From: Ramlibacter sp. WS9
Lineage (GTDB): Bacteria > Pseudomonadota > Gammaproteobacteria > Burkholderiales > Burkholderiaceae_C
Assembly: GCF_003797765.1 (NCBI RefSeq)
Contig: NZ_RKMB01000004.1
Location: 1-64,000 of the forward strand
Length of the DNA: 64,000 bases
Direction: 5' to 3'
Part shown: piece by piece, positions 24,039 through 35,063 of the stretch
How the letters are laid out: every line of letters begins with the position of its first letter
How positions within the stretch are numbered: the first letter of the stretch is position 1
Translations under genes and position numbers: made by a program
Notes under the pieces: generated by a model
The model's input: only the letters and a program-made list of their open reading frames with translations
The model's database searches: none
Told to the model about the DNA's origin: nothing

Positions 24039-25553
24039 ATGACTCCTTTCATTCGACTCCATCCCGAAGACGACGTCCTCATCGCACGCAGCCAGCTCGT
24101 GGGCGGCACGCAGGCCGAGAACGTCGTCATCAAGGGCCTCATTCCGCCCGGCCACAAAGTGGCGACACGCGCCATCGCCACGGGCGAACCCGTGCGCCGC
24201 TACAACCAGATCATCGGCTTCGCCAGCAAGCCCATTGCTGCCGGCGAACATGTGCACACCCACAACCTGGTGATGGGCGACTTCGAGCGCGACTACGCTT
24301 TCGGCGCCGACGTGAAGCCGCAGGCGCCGTTGAAGCAGGCCACCTTCATGGGCATCAAGCGGGCCGACGGCCGCGTTGCGACCCGCAACTACATCGGCAT
24401 CCTGTCCAGCGTCAACTGCTCGGCCACGGCCGCGCGTGCAATTGCCGATCACTTCTCGCGGAAGAACCACCCGGAGGTATTGGCGGGTTACCCCAACATC
24501 GATGGTGTAGTGGCGCTCACGCATGGCACCGGCTGCGGCATGGCCACGGAGGGGATGGGCATGCAGATCCTCGAGCGAACGCTCGCCGGATACGCAACTC
24601 ATGCGAATTTCTGGGGCGTGCTGGTCGTGGGGCTCGGCTGCGAAGCCAACCAGATCAACGCGTGGCTGGCTCACAGCAGCCTGCGCGAAGGCGACACGCT
24701 CAAGGTCTTCAACATCCAGGACACGGGCGGCACGCGCAAGACGGTCGAGAAGGGCATCGCCCTCATCCAAGAGATGCTGCCTCGGGCGAATGACGTGAAG
24801 CGCGAACCCTGTAGCGCGGCGCACATCACGATCGGTTTGCAGTGCGGCGGCTCCGACGGCTACTCGGGCATCAGCGCCAACCCGGCGCTGGGCGCGGCTG
24901 TGGATTTGCTGGTGGCGCACGGCGGCACCGCCATTCTGTCCGAGACTCCCGAGATCTACGGTGCCGAGCACCTGTTGACGCGCCGCGCGGTCAAGCGCGA
25001 AGTCGGCGAGAAACTGCTCGAGCGCATCAAATGGTGGGAGCACTACACCGAGGTCAACGAAGGCGAAATGAACAACAACCCCTCACCCGGCAACAAGGCC
25101 GGGGGCCTCACGACCATCCTGGAAAAGTCGCTGGGCGCCGTGGCCAAGGGCGGCACCACCAACCTGCAGGCGGTGTACGAATACGCGGAGCCGGTGAAGG
25201 ACCACGGCTTCGTCTACATGGACACGCCGGGCTACGACCCCGTGAGCGCCACGGGCCAGGTCGCCGGCGGCGCCAACATGATCTGCTTTACCACCGGCCG
25301 CGGCTCGGCCTACGGTTGCGCGCCCTCGCCTTCGCTCAAGCTCGCCACCAACTCCGCGCTGTGGCTGCGGCAGGAAGAAGACATGGACATCAACTGCGGC
25401 GAGATCATCGACGGCAGGGCTTCGATCCAGGAAATGGGCCAGCGGATTTTCGAATTGGTGCTGGCCACGGCATCAGGCGAGCTTTCCAAGAGCGAGAAAC
25501 ACGGCTATGGGCAGAACGAATTTGTGCCCTGGCAGGTCGGCGCGGTGATGTAG
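24039..25553 (+). CDS. UxaA-family altronate/sugar-acid dehydratase
   Basis: A 504-residue protein with both UxaA modules. An N-terminal SAF domain of about 90 residues comes first, and then the large catalytic domain, with GVVALTHGTGCGM near 165, GLGCEANQIN, GLQCGGSDGYSGISANPALG and CFTTGRGSAYGCAPSPSLKLATNS. The conserved cysteines bind iron in the family. The reaction is dehydration of a sugar acid to its 2-keto-3-deoxy form. The family is known to include enzymes for D-altronate, galactarate and, in non-phosphorylative pathways, L-fuconate and D-arabinonate types. Given the SDR and FAH genes opposite, the latter use is likely. Confidence 0.9.
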   Translation: MTPFIRLHPEDDVLIARSQLVGGTQAENVVIKGLIPPGHKVATRAIATGEPVRRYNQIIGFASKPIAAGEHVHTHNLVMGDFERDYAFGADVKPQAPLKQATFMGIKRADGRVATRNYIGILSSVNCSATAARAIADHFSRKNHPEVLAGYPNIDGVVALTHGTGCGMATEGMGMQILERTLAGYATHANFWGVLVVGLGCEANQINAWLAHSSLREGDTLKVFNIQDTGGTRKTVEKGIALIQEMLPRANDVKREPCSAAHITIGLQCGGSDGYSGISANPALGAAVDLLVAHGGTAILSETPEIYGAEHLLTRRAVKREVGEKLLERIKWWEHYTEVNEGEMNNNPSPGNKAGGLTTILEKSLGAVAKGGTTNLQAVYEYAEPVKDHGFVYMDTPGYDPVSATGQVAGGANMICFTTGRGSAYGCAPSPSLKLATNSALWLRQEEDMDINCGEIIDGRASIQEMGQRIFELVLATASGELSKSEKHGYGQNEFVPWQVGAVM

Positions 25554-25563
25554 GGCCCATGCG

Positions 25564-26631
25564 ATGACGCAAACCATCCAAGCCACGGCGCTGCGTACGC
25601 AAGTCGCTTCGATCATCATGGCGGCCGGCAGCAAGCCGGAAGAAGCAAAGACCGTCGCCGACAACCTCGTGCTGGCCAACCTGAGCGGCCACGACTCGCA
25701 CGGTGTGGGCATGGTGCCCCGCTATGTGGACGCGGTTCTCGAAGGCGGGCTCAAGCCCAATGCCAGCATCAAGGTCACGTTGGACGGCGGATCGCTGCTG
25801 TCTCTGGACGGCAAGCGCGGCTACGGGCAAGTCGTCGGCGAACAGGCGATGGCGCTGGGCATGGCGCGTGCCAAAGAACTGGGCAGCTGCATCCTGGCGC
25901 TGGCCAACGCGCACCACCTCGGCCGCATCGGGCATTTCGCGGAAATGGCGACGTCGCATGGCCTCGTGTCACTTCACTTCGTCAACGTGCAATCGCGCCC
26001 CGTGGTCGCGCCGTGGGGTGGCGCCGACGGACGCTATGGCACCAACCCCTGCTGCATCGGCGTGCCGCTCAAGGGCCGCGAGCCTTTCGTGCTCGACTTC
26101 GCGACCAGCCGCGTGGCGCAAGGCAAGATGCGCGTTGCGCACAACGAAGGGCGCGAGGTCGAGCCCGGTTACCTGATCGACGAGACGGGCCATCCCACCA
26201 CCGACCCCGGCGTGGTGGTCGTGCCTCAGGCCAATGGCCTGTTCGGCGCGCTGATGGCATTTGGCGAGCACAAGGGGTATGGCCTTGCGGTCGCCTGCGA
26301 GCTGCTGGGTGGCGCGCTCACGGGCACCGGCACTTGGCACCAGCCTGCCGACAGCCGGCGCTCTGTGATCAACGGGATGCTCACTGTCCTGATCGATCCG
26401 CAGAAGCTCGGGACTCGGGCCAGCTTCGAGAAGGAAGCCGTGGCGTTCGTCGACTGGCTGAAGCAAAGCCCGCCGGCGCCCGGCTCCGACGGCGTGCTCA
26501 TCGCCGGCGAGCCTGAACGCGCGGCGCGCATCGGGCGCGAGAAAGAAGGCATCGCCATCGACGAGACGACGTGGGGCGAGATCGTGGCGGCGGGCGCAAA
26601 AGTGGGAGTCGATCTGTCATTGCCAACTTGA
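25564..26631 (+). CDS. Ldh-family (malate/L-lactate/ureidoglycolate) dehydrogenase
   Basis: A 355-residue NAD(P)-dependent oxidoreductase of the malate/L-lactate dehydrogenase type 2 family, with no Rossmann fold. The family marks are NLSGHDSHGVGMVPRYV near residue 40, with the catalytic His, ALANAHHLGRIGHFAE, and GTNPCCIGVP. Members reduce 2-keto acids or oxidise 2-hydroxy acids. If the route ends in pyruvate plus lactate or glycolate, this enzyme could handle the hydroxy acid; it could also act on an early substrate. It starts 10 bases after the UxaA gene and ends the operon, converging with pdeM 19 bases later. Confidence 0.88.
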   Translation: MTQTIQATALRTQVASIIMAAGSKPEEAKTVADNLVLANLSGHDSHGVGMVPRYVDAVLEGGLKPNASIKVTLDGGSLLSLDGKRGYGQVVGEQAMALGMARAKELGSCILALANAHHLGRIGHFAEMATSHGLVSLHFVNVQSRPVVAPWGGADGRYGTNPCCIGVPLKGREPFVLDFATSRVAQGKMRVAHNEGREVEPGYLIDETGHPTTDPGVVVVPQANGLFGALMAFGEHKGYGLAVACELLGGALTGTGTWHQPADSRRSVINGMLTVLIDPQKLGTRASFEKEAVAFVDWLKQSPPAPGSDGVLIAGEPERAARIGREKEGIAIDETTWGEIVAAGAKVGVDLSLPT

Positions 26632-26650
26632 TCCGGCACGACAGCCTCCT

Positions 26651-27337
26651 TCAAGCGATCGGCAACAGGGGAAGCGCCCGCACCACATCATTCGCAACAG
26701 GAAAGATCCGGTCGCCCGCGCGCGGTTCGATCCGGTGCATTCCCGTGAAGCTGCCGAAGGCCGGCAACACGCCGGTCGCATATTCAGGCAGCGCGCCGGT
26801 GTCATCCCCAAACCAGAAACACGGCAGGCGCAAGCGCTCGAACGCGCGCCCGCTCACGCTGATGCAGGGGTGCCAATGCCCGGCCAGCACGTACGCACCG
26901 TCGATGGCCTGGGGATGATGGCAAAGCGCGAACGGCGCCAGCGGCAGCGGTTCGTCGACCACGTGGATTCCCAGACTCTCCGGCGGATCGCCGGCCCGGT
27001 CGTCGTGGTTTCCGCGCACCAGCGTCAGTTCCAGATCGGCATGCCGCTCGCGCCAGCGCTGCAGCGTGCCGAGGGTGCCCGCCGCATGAGAGCGGCGCGA
27101 GTGCAGGAAGTCGCCCAGGAAGACGATGCGGCGAGCTCGCGTGTCCAGGACCACCGCAGACAGTTGGTCCAGTGTCTCGGTGGTGGTGCCCTGGGGCACG
27201 GGCACGCCGAGCTTGCGAAAGCTGACAGCCTTGCCGAAATGCGCATCGGCGACGAGCAGGGTTTGCTCGGCGGACAGCAGCGCGGCGCCACTGGGATGAA
27301 GGACGACGTCGGCGCCGGCGACACGGATTCTGAGCAT
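26651..27337 (-). CDS. pdeM: Ligase-associated DNA damage response endonuclease PdeM
   Basis: A 228-residue calcineurin-like metallophosphoesterase. The metal ligands appear in order: DAHFGK at 31-36, GDFLHSR near 96, RGNHDD near 130, CHHP near 159 and AGHWHP near 172. PdeM is usually encoded with an Lhr helicase, an ATP-dependent ligase and an MBL exonuclease as a bacterial double-strand repair set; none of those genes is in this window. It lies downstream of slmA on the same strand, after a repeat, and converges with the Ldh-family gene. The ATG gives the expected length. Confidence 0.88.
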   Translation of the reverse strand: MLRIRVAGADVVLHPSGAALLSAEQTLLVADAHFGKAVSFRKLGVPVPQGTTTETLDQLSAVVLDTRARRIVFLGDFLHSRRSHAAGTLGTLQRWRERHADLELTLVRGNHDDRAGDPPESLGIHVVDEPLPLAPFALCHHPQAIDGAYVLAGHWHPCISVSGRAFERLRLPCFWFGDDTGALPEYATGVLPAFGSFTGMHRIEPRAGDRIFPVANDVVRALPLLPIA

Positions 27338-27349
27338 TGGGGGTATTGC

Positions 27350-27385
27350 TCCCTCTCCCCCTGGGAGAGGGTTGGGGTGAGGGCA
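27350..27385. repeat. Intergenic hairpin repeat (ccctctccc / gggagaggg)
   Basis: In the 72-base gap between slmA and pdeM the sequence ccctctccc-cct-gggagaggg (27352-27372) forms a perfect 9-bp stem and is followed by ttggggtgagggc. This wording is the familiar dispersed intergenic repeat found in many beta- and gammaproteobacteria. Only one copy was seen in the window. It may end or stabilise the slmA message. Confidence 0.65.
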
Positions 27386-27409
27386 CGCATCGCGCGCCCA
27401 TCCAAGAAT

Positions 27410-28051
27410 CTACAGCATGCGCGCGAGCGTCGCTTCCAGGTGCTCCGAAGGGGCGCGCTTGAAACCCGAGCGCGCGAAGCGTTGCAGCCGGCCCACCGCA
27501 AAGGCCGTGAGCATCGACGCGCGCACCTGGGCATCCAGGCTCGGCGTGGCCGAGCCGTCGCCATCGGCCACGTTGCGCAAGCTCTGCTTGAGCGTCGACT
27601 CGATCTTGTCGAAGAACTGGTTCATGCGCTGCTGAAGACGCTCGTTCTCGAACACCAGCGCGTCGCCCACCATCACGCGTGTCATGCCCGGGTTCTTTTC
27701 GGCAAATTGCAGCAGCATGGCCACCGTCTTGGCGGCCTGCTGGGTGCCTACCGTCTCTCGCTCACCGATCTGGTTCACCAGGGTGAAGACACTTTGCTCG
27801 ATGAATTCGATGAGGCCCTCGAACATCTGCGCCTTGCTGGCGAAGTGGCGATACAGCGCCGCTTCGCTCACTTCCAGGCGGGCCGCCAGCGCGGCCGTGG
27901 TGATGCGCTCGGCGCCGGGTTGCTCCAGCATCGTCGCCAGCGCCTGCAGGATCTGCACACGCCGCTCGCCGGGCTTGGGGCGCTTGCGCGCCGGCGCGGC
28001 CACTTCCTGGGCGACGGGGGAATCAGTGCTGCTCAAATCGGCGTCAGGCAT
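27410..28051 (-). CDS. slmA: Nucleoid occlusion factor SlmA
   Basis: A 213-residue TetR-fold protein. A basic N-terminal tail with ARKRPKPGERRVQILQALATML leads into the helix-turn-helix (ITTAALAARLEVSEAALYRHFASKAQMFEGLIEF), characteristic of SlmA. The C-terminal helical domain contains MTRVMVGDALVFENERLQQRMNQFFDKIE. SlmA binds chromosomal sites and blocks FtsZ assembly over the nucleoid. The ATG at 28051 is preferred to a longer frame whose extra residues are not typical. Genes between slmA and argB here encode a two-component system; closeness to argB is common in Burkholderiales. Confidence 0.93.
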   Translation of the reverse strand: MPDADLSSTDSPVAQEVAAPARKRPKPGERRVQILQALATMLEQPGAERITTAALAARLEVSEAALYRHFASKAQMFEGLIEFIEQSVFTLVNQIGERETVGTQQAAKTVAMLLQFAEKNPGMTRVMVGDALVFENERLQQRMNQFFDKIESTLKQSLRNVADGDGSATPSLDAQVRASMLTAFAVGRLQRFARSGFKRAPSEHLEATLARML

Positions 28052-28151
28052 GGGCGTGCAAAAGATGTGTTGAATTGATTCTCGCACAGCCCGGACTAGG
28101 GGTTTGCGCGTATTCACTTCCGTTTTTGCGGCCTGCGCGCCAAGTGCGTGC

Positions 28152-29582
28152 TTACCCCGCGAACAGCAGCGAGACCTTCAGCCCCCGCCCGCCGGCGCCC
28201 GACTGCAGTTCGAGGTGGGTGTGGTGTACGCGCGCGATTTCATCCGCGATGGCCAGGCCCAGCCCGTTGCCCTCCCCCTCCGTGCCCTTGACTCGGTAGA
28301 AGCGCTCCAGCGCGTGCTGGCGTTCAGCGGGCGCGATGCCCGGACCATCGTCTTCCACCTCCAGGAACGCGTGGCCATCACGCTGGCCGCAATGGATCGT
28401 CACTGTGCCGCCCGCAGCCGTGTACTTCACCGCGTTGTCCACCAGGTTGCCGAGCAACTCGCGCAGCAGCCACTCGTGGCCCATGACCTGCGCGGGCTGT
28501 GCATCCAGGCCCAGATCGATCCGCTTGGCGGTCGCCGCGTCCAGGTGCGCCTCGAGGATGGCACCGCACAGCTCCTTCAAGTCGACCCGCTGCATGGGCT
28601 GCGCCTGCATGGTGCGGGCGTCGGCACGCGACAGGGCCAGCAACTGGTTCGCCAATTGCGACGTGCGCCGTGTGGCGCCCCGCAACTTGTTGACCTGCTC
28701 CGTGCGTACGCGGACCATTCCATCGGCCGGACTGGCCGCGTTGGCGGCCTGGGCCCAGGCTTCCACCTGGGCTTGCAGGCCGGCGAGCGGCGTGCGCAGC
28801 TGGTGCGCGGCGTCGGCGATGAACCGGCGCTGGCTTTCGGCCTGGGCATTCACCAGGCCGAACAGGCGATTCAGGGACTGGACGAGCGGCCGCACCTCCT
28901 CCGGGGATGCGCGTTCGTCGATGGCCGTCAGGTCGCGCGGCGAGCGGCGTTCCACCGCGTCGCGCAGCTCGAACAGCGGCCGCAACGCCCGCTCGACCGC
29001 CCAGCGCACCGCGAAAGCAGCAGCCGCCACAAGAAACAGGTTGGGCAGAAGCACCTTGAACAGGATAGCGCGCGCCCATTGCTGGCGCGGGTCGGAGCCG
29101 TCCGCCAGGACCACAGTGACCTCGCCGATCACAGTCTGCTGGCGCTGGCGCACGATGCGCCACGTGGTGCCCAGCTTTTCTTCGCTGTGGAACTCGGCTT
29201 CATGCGTGGTCGGCGGCAGCCCGGCGAGCCAGGGTTCGCCCCGGAGCGATTTGCCGTCCGCGTCCGAGATCGCATAGGAGTGGTCCGTGCCCTTGATGAA
29301 CTCCTCGACCGCGGGCGCCAGCAGCAGCACCGGCGGGTCGCCCGGCTCCCGCCCCGCGCCGATCACCGAGTCCGCCAGGAGCGGCACGAGGGCCAGCAGG
29401 CGCTGGTCCTGCTGGGCGGCGACGTTGTCGGCGGATCGGTAATCGAACCACGCGTTCAGCAGCGCCAGCAGGATCAGCGGCGTGATCAGCATAACCAGCA
29501 GCCGCCGGCGCAGGCCCGAAGTCATGCCCAGGCTGTCGCTGCCGCGCGCCGGGCGCCGGATGCCGATGAAAGGCAGGTTCAC
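28152..29582 (-). CDS. Sensor histidine kinase, TctE/2CSK_N type
   Basis: A 476-residue inner membrane kinase. The first helix is near residues 28-47, and a periplasmic 2CSK_N-like sensor of about 120 residues follows. The second helix is near 172-190, then HAMP. The phospho-accepting His is residue 260 in ADAAHQLRTPL. The ATPase has N (NLVDNAVKYT), G1 (DDGPGIAP) and G2 (GEGNGLGLAI) boxes. The GTG at 29582 overlaps the regulator stop (GTGA), which suggests coupled translation; an ATG at 29525 is possible. TctE-type kinases sense tricarboxylates or other small acids; here no transporter adjoins, so the signal is unknown. Confidence 0.9.
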   Translation of the reverse strand: MNLPFIGIRRPARGSDSLGMTSGLRRRLLVMLITPLILLALLNAWFDYRSADNVAAQQDQRLLALVPLLADSVIGAGREPGDPPVLLLAPAVEEFIKGTDHSYAISDADGKSLRGEPWLAGLPPTTHEAEFHSEEKLGTTWRIVRQRQQTVIGEVTVVLADGSDPRQQWARAILFKVLLPNLFLVAAAAFAVRWAVERALRPLFELRDAVERRSPRDLTAIDERASPEEVRPLVQSLNRLFGLVNAQAESQRRFIADAAHQLRTPLAGLQAQVEAWAQAANAASPADGMVRVRTEQVNKLRGATRRTSQLANQLLALSRADARTMQAQPMQRVDLKELCGAILEAHLDAATAKRIDLGLDAQPAQVMGHEWLLRELLGNLVDNAVKYTAAGGTVTIHCGQRDGHAFLEVEDDGPGIAPAERQHALERFYRVKGTEGEGNGLGLAIADEIARVHHTHLELQSGAGGRGLKVSLLFAG

Positions 29583-30280
29583 GGCGCGCGGGGCTCGTCG
29601 ATCTCCAACCGGTAACCGAAGCCGCGGATCGAGCGCAGCGCCACGCCGTGCGGCTCGAGCTTGCCGCGCAGGCGCGAGATGTAGACCTCCACCGCATTGG
29701 GCGTGATCTCCTTGTCCCACCCGGTCAAGGCCTGCAGCAGCTTGTCCTTGCTGGCGGGCTTGGGAGCGTTGATCAGGAGATATTCCATCACTGTCCACTC
29801 CCGCGGGCCCAGCTCGATGAGCGTGGTCTGCCCGCCATGATGGGCGCTGGCACGGCGGTTGGCCGTGTCCAGCTCGATCGGGCCGAAAGTCAGGACCGCC
29901 GTGTTGGCCGCCTGCGAGCGGCGGAGCAGCGCGCGCAGGCGCGCCAGCAGCTCGGGCAGCTCGAAAGGCTTGATCATGTAGTCGTCGGCGCCCAGGTCGA
30001 GGCCTTGCACGCGGTCGGACAGCGCGTCGCGTGCGGTCAGGATCAGCACCGGCATGGCGTGGTTGGCCATCTCCGGCCGGCGCAGACGCTTGGTGAGTTC
30101 CAGGCCGTCCATGTGCGGCAGGCCGATGTCGATGATGGCGGCGTCGAAGGCTTCGGTGCGCAGCACTTCCTCCGCGCGCTCGCCGCTGCCCACCCAGTCA
30201 ACGGCATAGCCGGCGTCGGTCAGCCCCAGCTTGATGCCGCTGGCCACCATCACGTCGTCTTCCACGAGCAGCAGCCTCAT
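29579..30280 (-). CDS. OmpR-family response regulator
   Basis: A 233-residue regulator. The receiver domain has the acidic pocket at EDD (7-9), the phosphorylated Asp at 51 (AAIIDIGLPHMDG), a Thr in LILTARD and Lys in MIKPFELPEL. The C-terminal winged helix covers roughly 128-228 (LIELGPREWTVMEYLL, then VEVYISRLRGKLEP). It resembles TctD/QseB proteins and forms a pair with the kinase gene that overlaps its stop. It is encoded 75 bases after argB stops. Confidence 0.92.
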   Translation of the reverse strand: MRLLLVEDDVMVASGIKLGLTDAGYAVDWVGSGERAEEVLRTEAFDAAIIDIGLPHMDGLELTKRLRRPEMANHAMPVLILTARDALSDRVQGLDLGADDYMIKPFELPELLARLRALLRRSQAANTAVLTFGPIELDTANRRASAHHGGQTTLIELGPREWTVMEYLLINAPKPASKDKLLQALTGWDKEITPNAVEVYISRLRGKLEPHGVALRSIRGFGYRLEIDEPRAP

Positions 30281-30355
30281 AGGGCGTACCTCTTTGGTTT
30301 GTCTCCTGGCCCAAGGGTAGCGCGTGCCGACTTGCGGAACGCTGACGCCCCTGCC

Positions 30356-32397
<2,042 letters not shown>

Positions 32398-32440
32398 GCC
32401 CTCTTCGCTGTCCCCTTGTGATGGGCGATTCTCTCATCCC

Positions 32441-33346
32441 ATGAAGATCCTCCTTTTCGGCGCCGACGGCCAGTTGGGCCGGCAGTTGCGGCGCGCCCTG
32501 CCTGCGCTGGGCGACGTCACGGCGCTGACACGCGGCTCGACTCCCTGGTGCGGGGACTTGACCGACGCCGAAGGCATAGCGCGCACGGTGCGCGAGCTGC
32601 GGCCGGACGCCATCGTCAACGCGGCCGCTTACACCAACGTGGACGGCGCGGAAAGCGATGCGGACGCCGCCTTCCGGGTGAACGCGCGAGCCTGCGAAAC
32701 ATTGGCCGTGGAAGCGGCGCGCGCAGGTGCATGGCTGGTGCACTATTCGACCGAATACGTCTTCGACGGCCATGGCGAGCGCCCCTGGACAGAGACCGAT
32801 CGCACGGCACCGCTGAACACCTACGGGCAAAGCAAATTGGCTGGCGAGCAGGCCGTCATGGCGCATTGCCCGCGTCACCTGATCCTGCGAACGAGTTGGC
32901 TGTTCGACACGTGGGGCGACAGCTTTCTGAAGTGGGTCATCCAGGCCGCGGGGCAGCGCGCGCGGCTGGACGTTGTCGCCGACCAATGGGGCGCCCCGAC
33001 GCGTTCGGCACTGGTGGCCGATGTCACGGCCCAACTGCTGCGCACCGTTCAGCCATCACAGGCAGGTATCTATCACGTGAGTGCGGCGGGAGAAGCCAGC
33101 CGGCACGGCATGGCCGTCTTTGCCTTGGAATGCGCGCGCCGGCATGGCATGCATCTTCAGGCCGGGCCGGGCGATGTGGGTGCAGTGACGTCGGCCGCGT
33201 TTCCGCGCCCGGCGGCGCGGCCGGCGAATTCACGCCTGGACACGAGCCGCTTGCGAACCACCTTTGGCGTCGCTTTGCCGCCATGGCAAGAGGGCGTCGA
33301 CGCGGTTGTTTCCGAGTGGGCGACGGCGCGCACGGCTCAATCTTAG
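32441..33346 (+). CDS. rfbD: dTDP-4-dehydrorhamnose reductase
   Basis: A 301-residue NAD(P)H-dependent reductase of the extended SDR type. GADGQLGRQL near residue 7 binds the nucleotide, NAAAYTNVDGAE is the RmlD signature near 60, and YSTEYVFDG with YGQSKLAGE gives Ser/Thr, Tyr and Lys of the active site. It makes dTDP-L-rhamnose. The other rhamnose genes rfbA, rfbB and rfbC are not in the window, so they lie elsewhere. The ATG at 32441 directly starts the Rossmann strand. The product is presumably used for the surface glycan. Confidence 0.92.
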   Translation: MKILLFGADGQLGRQLRRALPALGDVTALTRGSTPWCGDLTDAEGIARTVRELRPDAIVNAAAYTNVDGAESDADAAFRVNARACETLAVEAARAGAWLVHYSTEYVFDGHGERPWTETDRTAPLNTYGQSKLAGEQAVMAHCPRHLILRTSWLFDTWGDSFLKWVIQAAGQRARLDVVADQWGAPTRSALVADVTAQLLRTVQPSQAGIYHVSAAGEASRHGMAVFALECARRHGMHLQAGPGDVGAVTSAAFPRPAARPANSRLDTSRLRTTFGVALPPWQEGVDAVVSEWATARTAQS

Positions 33347-33455
33347 TGCGAGCCCTGCGCGAAAACGTGACTTGTTCCACGGTGGGGGAAACGGGTTGTA
33401 TCTCCACGGTAACACCAGCCTTCGCGCGGGGAGCGAACTCTAGAATGCAGGGCTC

Positions 33456-35033
33456 ATGTACGAAGTATCCAATCGCACCACCGCGCCATACAGCAGCATC
33501 TGCTACATCTCCTGCGAGTGGGCAGATGGTTCGGTGACGCGCGCCTCGGGCGTGATCATCGGGGCCAACGATGTGCTCACCGCCCACCACGTGGTGTACG
33601 ACGCGAGCCTCGGCGGCTACGCGACCCGCATCACCATCAGCCCCGGCGCGGACACCTCGCCTTTCAGCACACCCTACGGCAGCCATAGCGACGTGAGCGT
33701 GATCTACGCCCGCACGGCCAACTGGGATCCGGATGGCGACGGCTTGCTGTATGCGCACGAATCGCAATACGACATGGCCGTGCTCGGCCTCGGCAGCACC
33801 GCGGTGAGCGCCCAGGCGGGCTGGGTCGGCATCTCGAATTTCGCCGGCGATTTCAGCGGCAAGATCGACGGCTACCCCGCGCGCGGGACTGGCCTGATGG
33901 AAGAGCCTGTCTTCGCCGACGCGTCGGCGAGTGTCGGCGTGTACGACATCGGCTTCAGCCTCGGCCCCGGCGCCTCGGGCGGCCCGTTGCTGCGCACCGA
34001 TGGCAGCGGCACCTATGTCACGGGCGTGCTCTCGAGCGGGAATGCCGATTTCAGCCATTCGACCTATGCCGCCCTGTTCGGGCCGGGCAACTGGACCTGG
34101 ATCAACAACGCACTCACGGCGAACAACAGCGTGTTGCCTGGCGGGGGCGGCACGGGCGGCGTTCCGCTTTCCGGAAGCGAAGCCGGCGCCATCACCTACA
34201 TCGGCTCGGGCAGCAATGATTCGGTTATCGGCACAGTCGCCAACGAGACGCTGCGCGGCGGAGCGGGCACCGATTCGCTGAACGGCCTGGGCGGCATCGA
34301 CACCGCGCTCTTTCTGTACGCCCGCAACGAATACCGTTTGGGCCACAGCGTGGGCAACATCACGGTGTACGACACCCTGGGCGACGAGGGCACCGACACG
34401 CTGCAGGGCATCGAGCACCTGTCGTTCGAAGACATGACGGTGAACCTCGGGATCGGCGCCGCCTCGCACACCATCGCGCCGTCGCAGCTGAAGCTGCTCG
34501 AAGAGCTCTACGTGGCATTCTTCAACCGTGTGCCCGAAGCCGACGGCCTGGCTTACTGGATCGAGCAAAGCCGCGTCGGTGTCTCGATCAACCAGATCGC
34601 CGACGCTTTCTATGCGGCGGCGCTGCAGTACCCGTCGCAGACCGGTTACAGCAGCGGCATGAGCCACACCGCCTTCGTCAACACCATCTACCGCAATGTG
34701 CTCGGCCGCGAAGACGGCGGCGACGCGGAAGGCGTGGCGTACTGGAGCAACGCGCTGGCCAACGGTTCACAGACCCGCGGCGCACTCGTCACGAAAATGC
34801 TCGACTCGGCACACACATTCAAAGGCAACGCGACCTGGGGCTGGGTGGCCGACCTGCTGGACAACAAGGCAGCGGTCGCGCAGCGTTTCGCGGTCGAGAT
34901 GGGCCTCGGTTACAAGACCGCGGAAGAGTCGGTGGCCAACGGCATGCTGATCGCCGATGCCGTCACGCCCACCGATATCAGCGTGGCCATCTCGCTGATT
35001 GGTGTCGACGATCCCTTCTCGACTTTGGGTTGA
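33456..35033 (+). CDS. Trypsin-like serine protease with RTX-like and DUF4214 regions
   Basis: A 525-residue protein with no N-terminal signal peptide. An S1-type protease domain occupies about residues 8-225, with catalytic His45 (LTAHHVVY), Asp106 (QYDMAVLGL) and Ser174 (GPGASGGPLL). A Gly-rich linker, GGGGTGG, leads to a short RTX-like stretch (GGAGTDSLNGLGGIDTAL near 268-285). A DUF4214 domain then spans about 345-480, starting LEELYVAFFNRVPEADGLAYW. DUF4214 and RTX elements in a protein without a Sec signal point to type I secretion; the matching exporter genes start 0.9 kb away. It may process the large surface protein, which is inference. Confidence 0.85.
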   Translation: MYEVSNRTTAPYSSICYISCEWADGSVTRASGVIIGANDVLTAHHVVYDASLGGYATRITISPGADTSPFSTPYGSHSDVSVIYARTANWDPDGDGLLYAHESQYDMAVLGLGSTAVSAQAGWVGISNFAGDFSGKIDGYPARGTGLMEEPVFADASASVGVYDIGFSLGPGASGGPLLRTDGSGTYVTGVLSSGNADFSHSTYAALFGPGNWTWINNALTANNSVLPGGGGTGGVPLSGSEAGAITYIGSGSNDSVIGTVANETLRGGAGTDSLNGLGGIDTALFLYARNEYRLGHSVGNITVYDTLGDEGTDTLQGIEHLSFEDMTVNLGIGAASHTIAPSQLKLLEELYVAFFNRVPEADGLAYWIEQSRVGVSINQIADAFYAAALQYPSQTGYSSGMSHTAFVNTIYRNVLGREDGGDAEGVAYWSNALANGSQTRGALVTKMLDSAHTFKGNATWGWVADLLDNKAAVAQRFAVEMGLGYKTAEESVANGMLIADAVTPTDISVAISLIGVDDPFSTLG

Positions 35034-35041
35034 TGGCTCCG

Positions 35042-35058
35042 CCGGTTCGGTGAACCGG
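35042..35058. terminator. Hairpin between convergent genes
   Basis: ccggttc-ggt-gaaccgg is a perfect 7-bp stem in the 30-base gap between the protease gene and cysQ, which converge. No T-run follows on either side, so bidirectional termination is only possible. Confidence 0.35.
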
Positions 35059-35063
35059 GCGCA

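Noticed and set aside
33441..33446. TAGAAT as a -10 box for the protease gene
   Set aside because: It would start RNA about three bases before the ATG and has no -35 partner at a normal distance.
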